Of a DNA stretch of 33,952 nt, positions 33,566-33,952 are shown in pieces. The stretch is from Gammaproteobacteria bacterium (lineage in GTDB: Bacteria; Pseudomonadota; Gammaproteobacteria; SZUA-152): the NCBI GenBank assembly GCA_013152545.1, contig JAADGF010000080.1, forward strand, positions 1-33,952. The letters are read 5' to 3'. Every line of letters begins with the position of its first letter. Position 1 is the stretch's first letter. The notes below the pieces were generated by a model, which had not been told where the DNA came from, did not search any database, and saw only the letters and a program-made list of their open reading frames with translations. Both the position numbers and the translations under genes were made by a program.

Positions 33566-33952
33566 TTCTATTTTTTCTATATTGGGCTTATCACTTTGGA
33601 TTTGTGAAGGTTAACATGTAACAACGATCTATCACACTCAATAACCGTCAATTTGACAATGCTTAACATTGACACATTGCATCAGAAATCATCGTATTAT
33701 CCTGTACCCCGACCCATAGGGTTTTACTGAAGACCATAATTAACCTAACACGCGTAACGTTGGTAATACACAGCATTACCCATGAACTGACTTGCTTTAA
33801 ATAAGGTTATTGGTAACAACCAACTGTTTTTAGCGATTTATAAAAAACAATTTTCATATTCGCTAGGTGGCGTTAACAATTAAGCCAGCCAAATTACTGA
33901 GCAGACCAAAAACAACATGGCTTGATAATTTCGCTTTAGTCTTTCATAACGT
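33566..33952. other. Upstream non-coding end of the window
   Basis: No gene is seen on either strand. The stretch is A+T-rich and should contain the promoter of the small gene ending at 33209. A GGCGTTAAC block near 33868 recalls an integron-type core site, but no paired inverse core was found, so it is not called. Confidence 0.4.

Noticed and set aside
33850-33952. Integron attC-like site (GGCGTTAAC)
   Set aside because: No paired inverse core or cassette-like small gene with matching ends was seen.
1-33952. CRISPR array, tRNA, rRNA or prophage
   Set aside because: Scanning found no regularly spaced direct repeats, cloverleaf-like sequence, rRNA segments or phage gene run.

Overview
The window looks like chromosomal DNA of a free-living, probably marine or aquatic gammaproteobacterium. 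The evidence is a complete cbb3 oxidase cluster in the order ccoNOQP-ccoGHIS, an HtpG, an NnrS, a LysR/glutathionyl-hydroquinone reductase/pirin group like the E. coli yhaJ/yqjG/yhaK genes, and a MexEF/OqxAB-type efflux pair. No rRNA, tRNA, CRISPR array or prophage was seen. Species assignment is not possible by eye.

Layout. 1-660: the start of an unidentified minus-strand gene cut by the window edge, then a mosaic of a small inverted-repeat element and an IS3-type transposase scrap. 677-2596 (-): htpG with a sigma32-like promoter and a structured leader. 2989-4008 (-): an exported TPR protein built from two duplicated halves. 4401-14648 (-): the respiratory block, transcribed right to left: ccoN, ccoO, ccoQ, ccoP, ccoG, ccoH, ccoI, ccoS, then a TauE/SafE-like membrane protein with a His-rich tail. 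A 237-253 bp terminal-inverted-repeat element lies just downstream of ccoS, and a plus-strand membrane-anchored hypothetical gene (5359-6033) lies between ccoS and the TauE/SafE-like gene. 14649-16216: about 1.57 kb without a convincing gene. 16217-18619 (+): two adjacent multicopper-oxidase-like genes. 18887-21964: a LysR gene divergent from glutathionyl-hydroquinone reductase and pirin. 21965-23232: about 1.27 kb, nearly empty. 23233-24048 (+): an MscS channel. 24649-29041 (+): RND adaptor and permease, followed by a DUF985 cupin, a small cupin and an ICMT/NnrU-like membrane methyltransferase. Then come a 173-bp MITE with a 7-bp target duplication, an NnrS, and two small minus-strand genes, one with helix-hairpin-helix repeats.

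How the genes work together. CcoNOP form a high-affinity terminal oxidase with CcoQ as the small subunit. CcoI and probably the TauE/SafE-like protein handle copper, and CcoG, CcoH and CcoS assist assembly. GHR and pirin, under a LysR regulator, fit quinone or electrophile detoxification. The RND pair fits export of toxic compounds.

The most interesting locus is the oxidase-like pair at 16217-18619. The two proteins are paralogous two-cupredoxin proteins whose copper ligands are complementary. The upstream lipoprotein keeps only the two HxH motifs of its second cupredoxin domain. The downstream secreted protein keeps only the HxxHxH and HCH...H...M motifs of its first domain. Neither alone has the eight histidines needed for a trinuclear copper centre, but together they supply exactly eight plus one type 1 site. 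This suggests an obligate heteromeric ('split') multicopper oxidase. Intergenic DNA across the window also carries an unusual number of perfect 10-16 bp tandem duplications.
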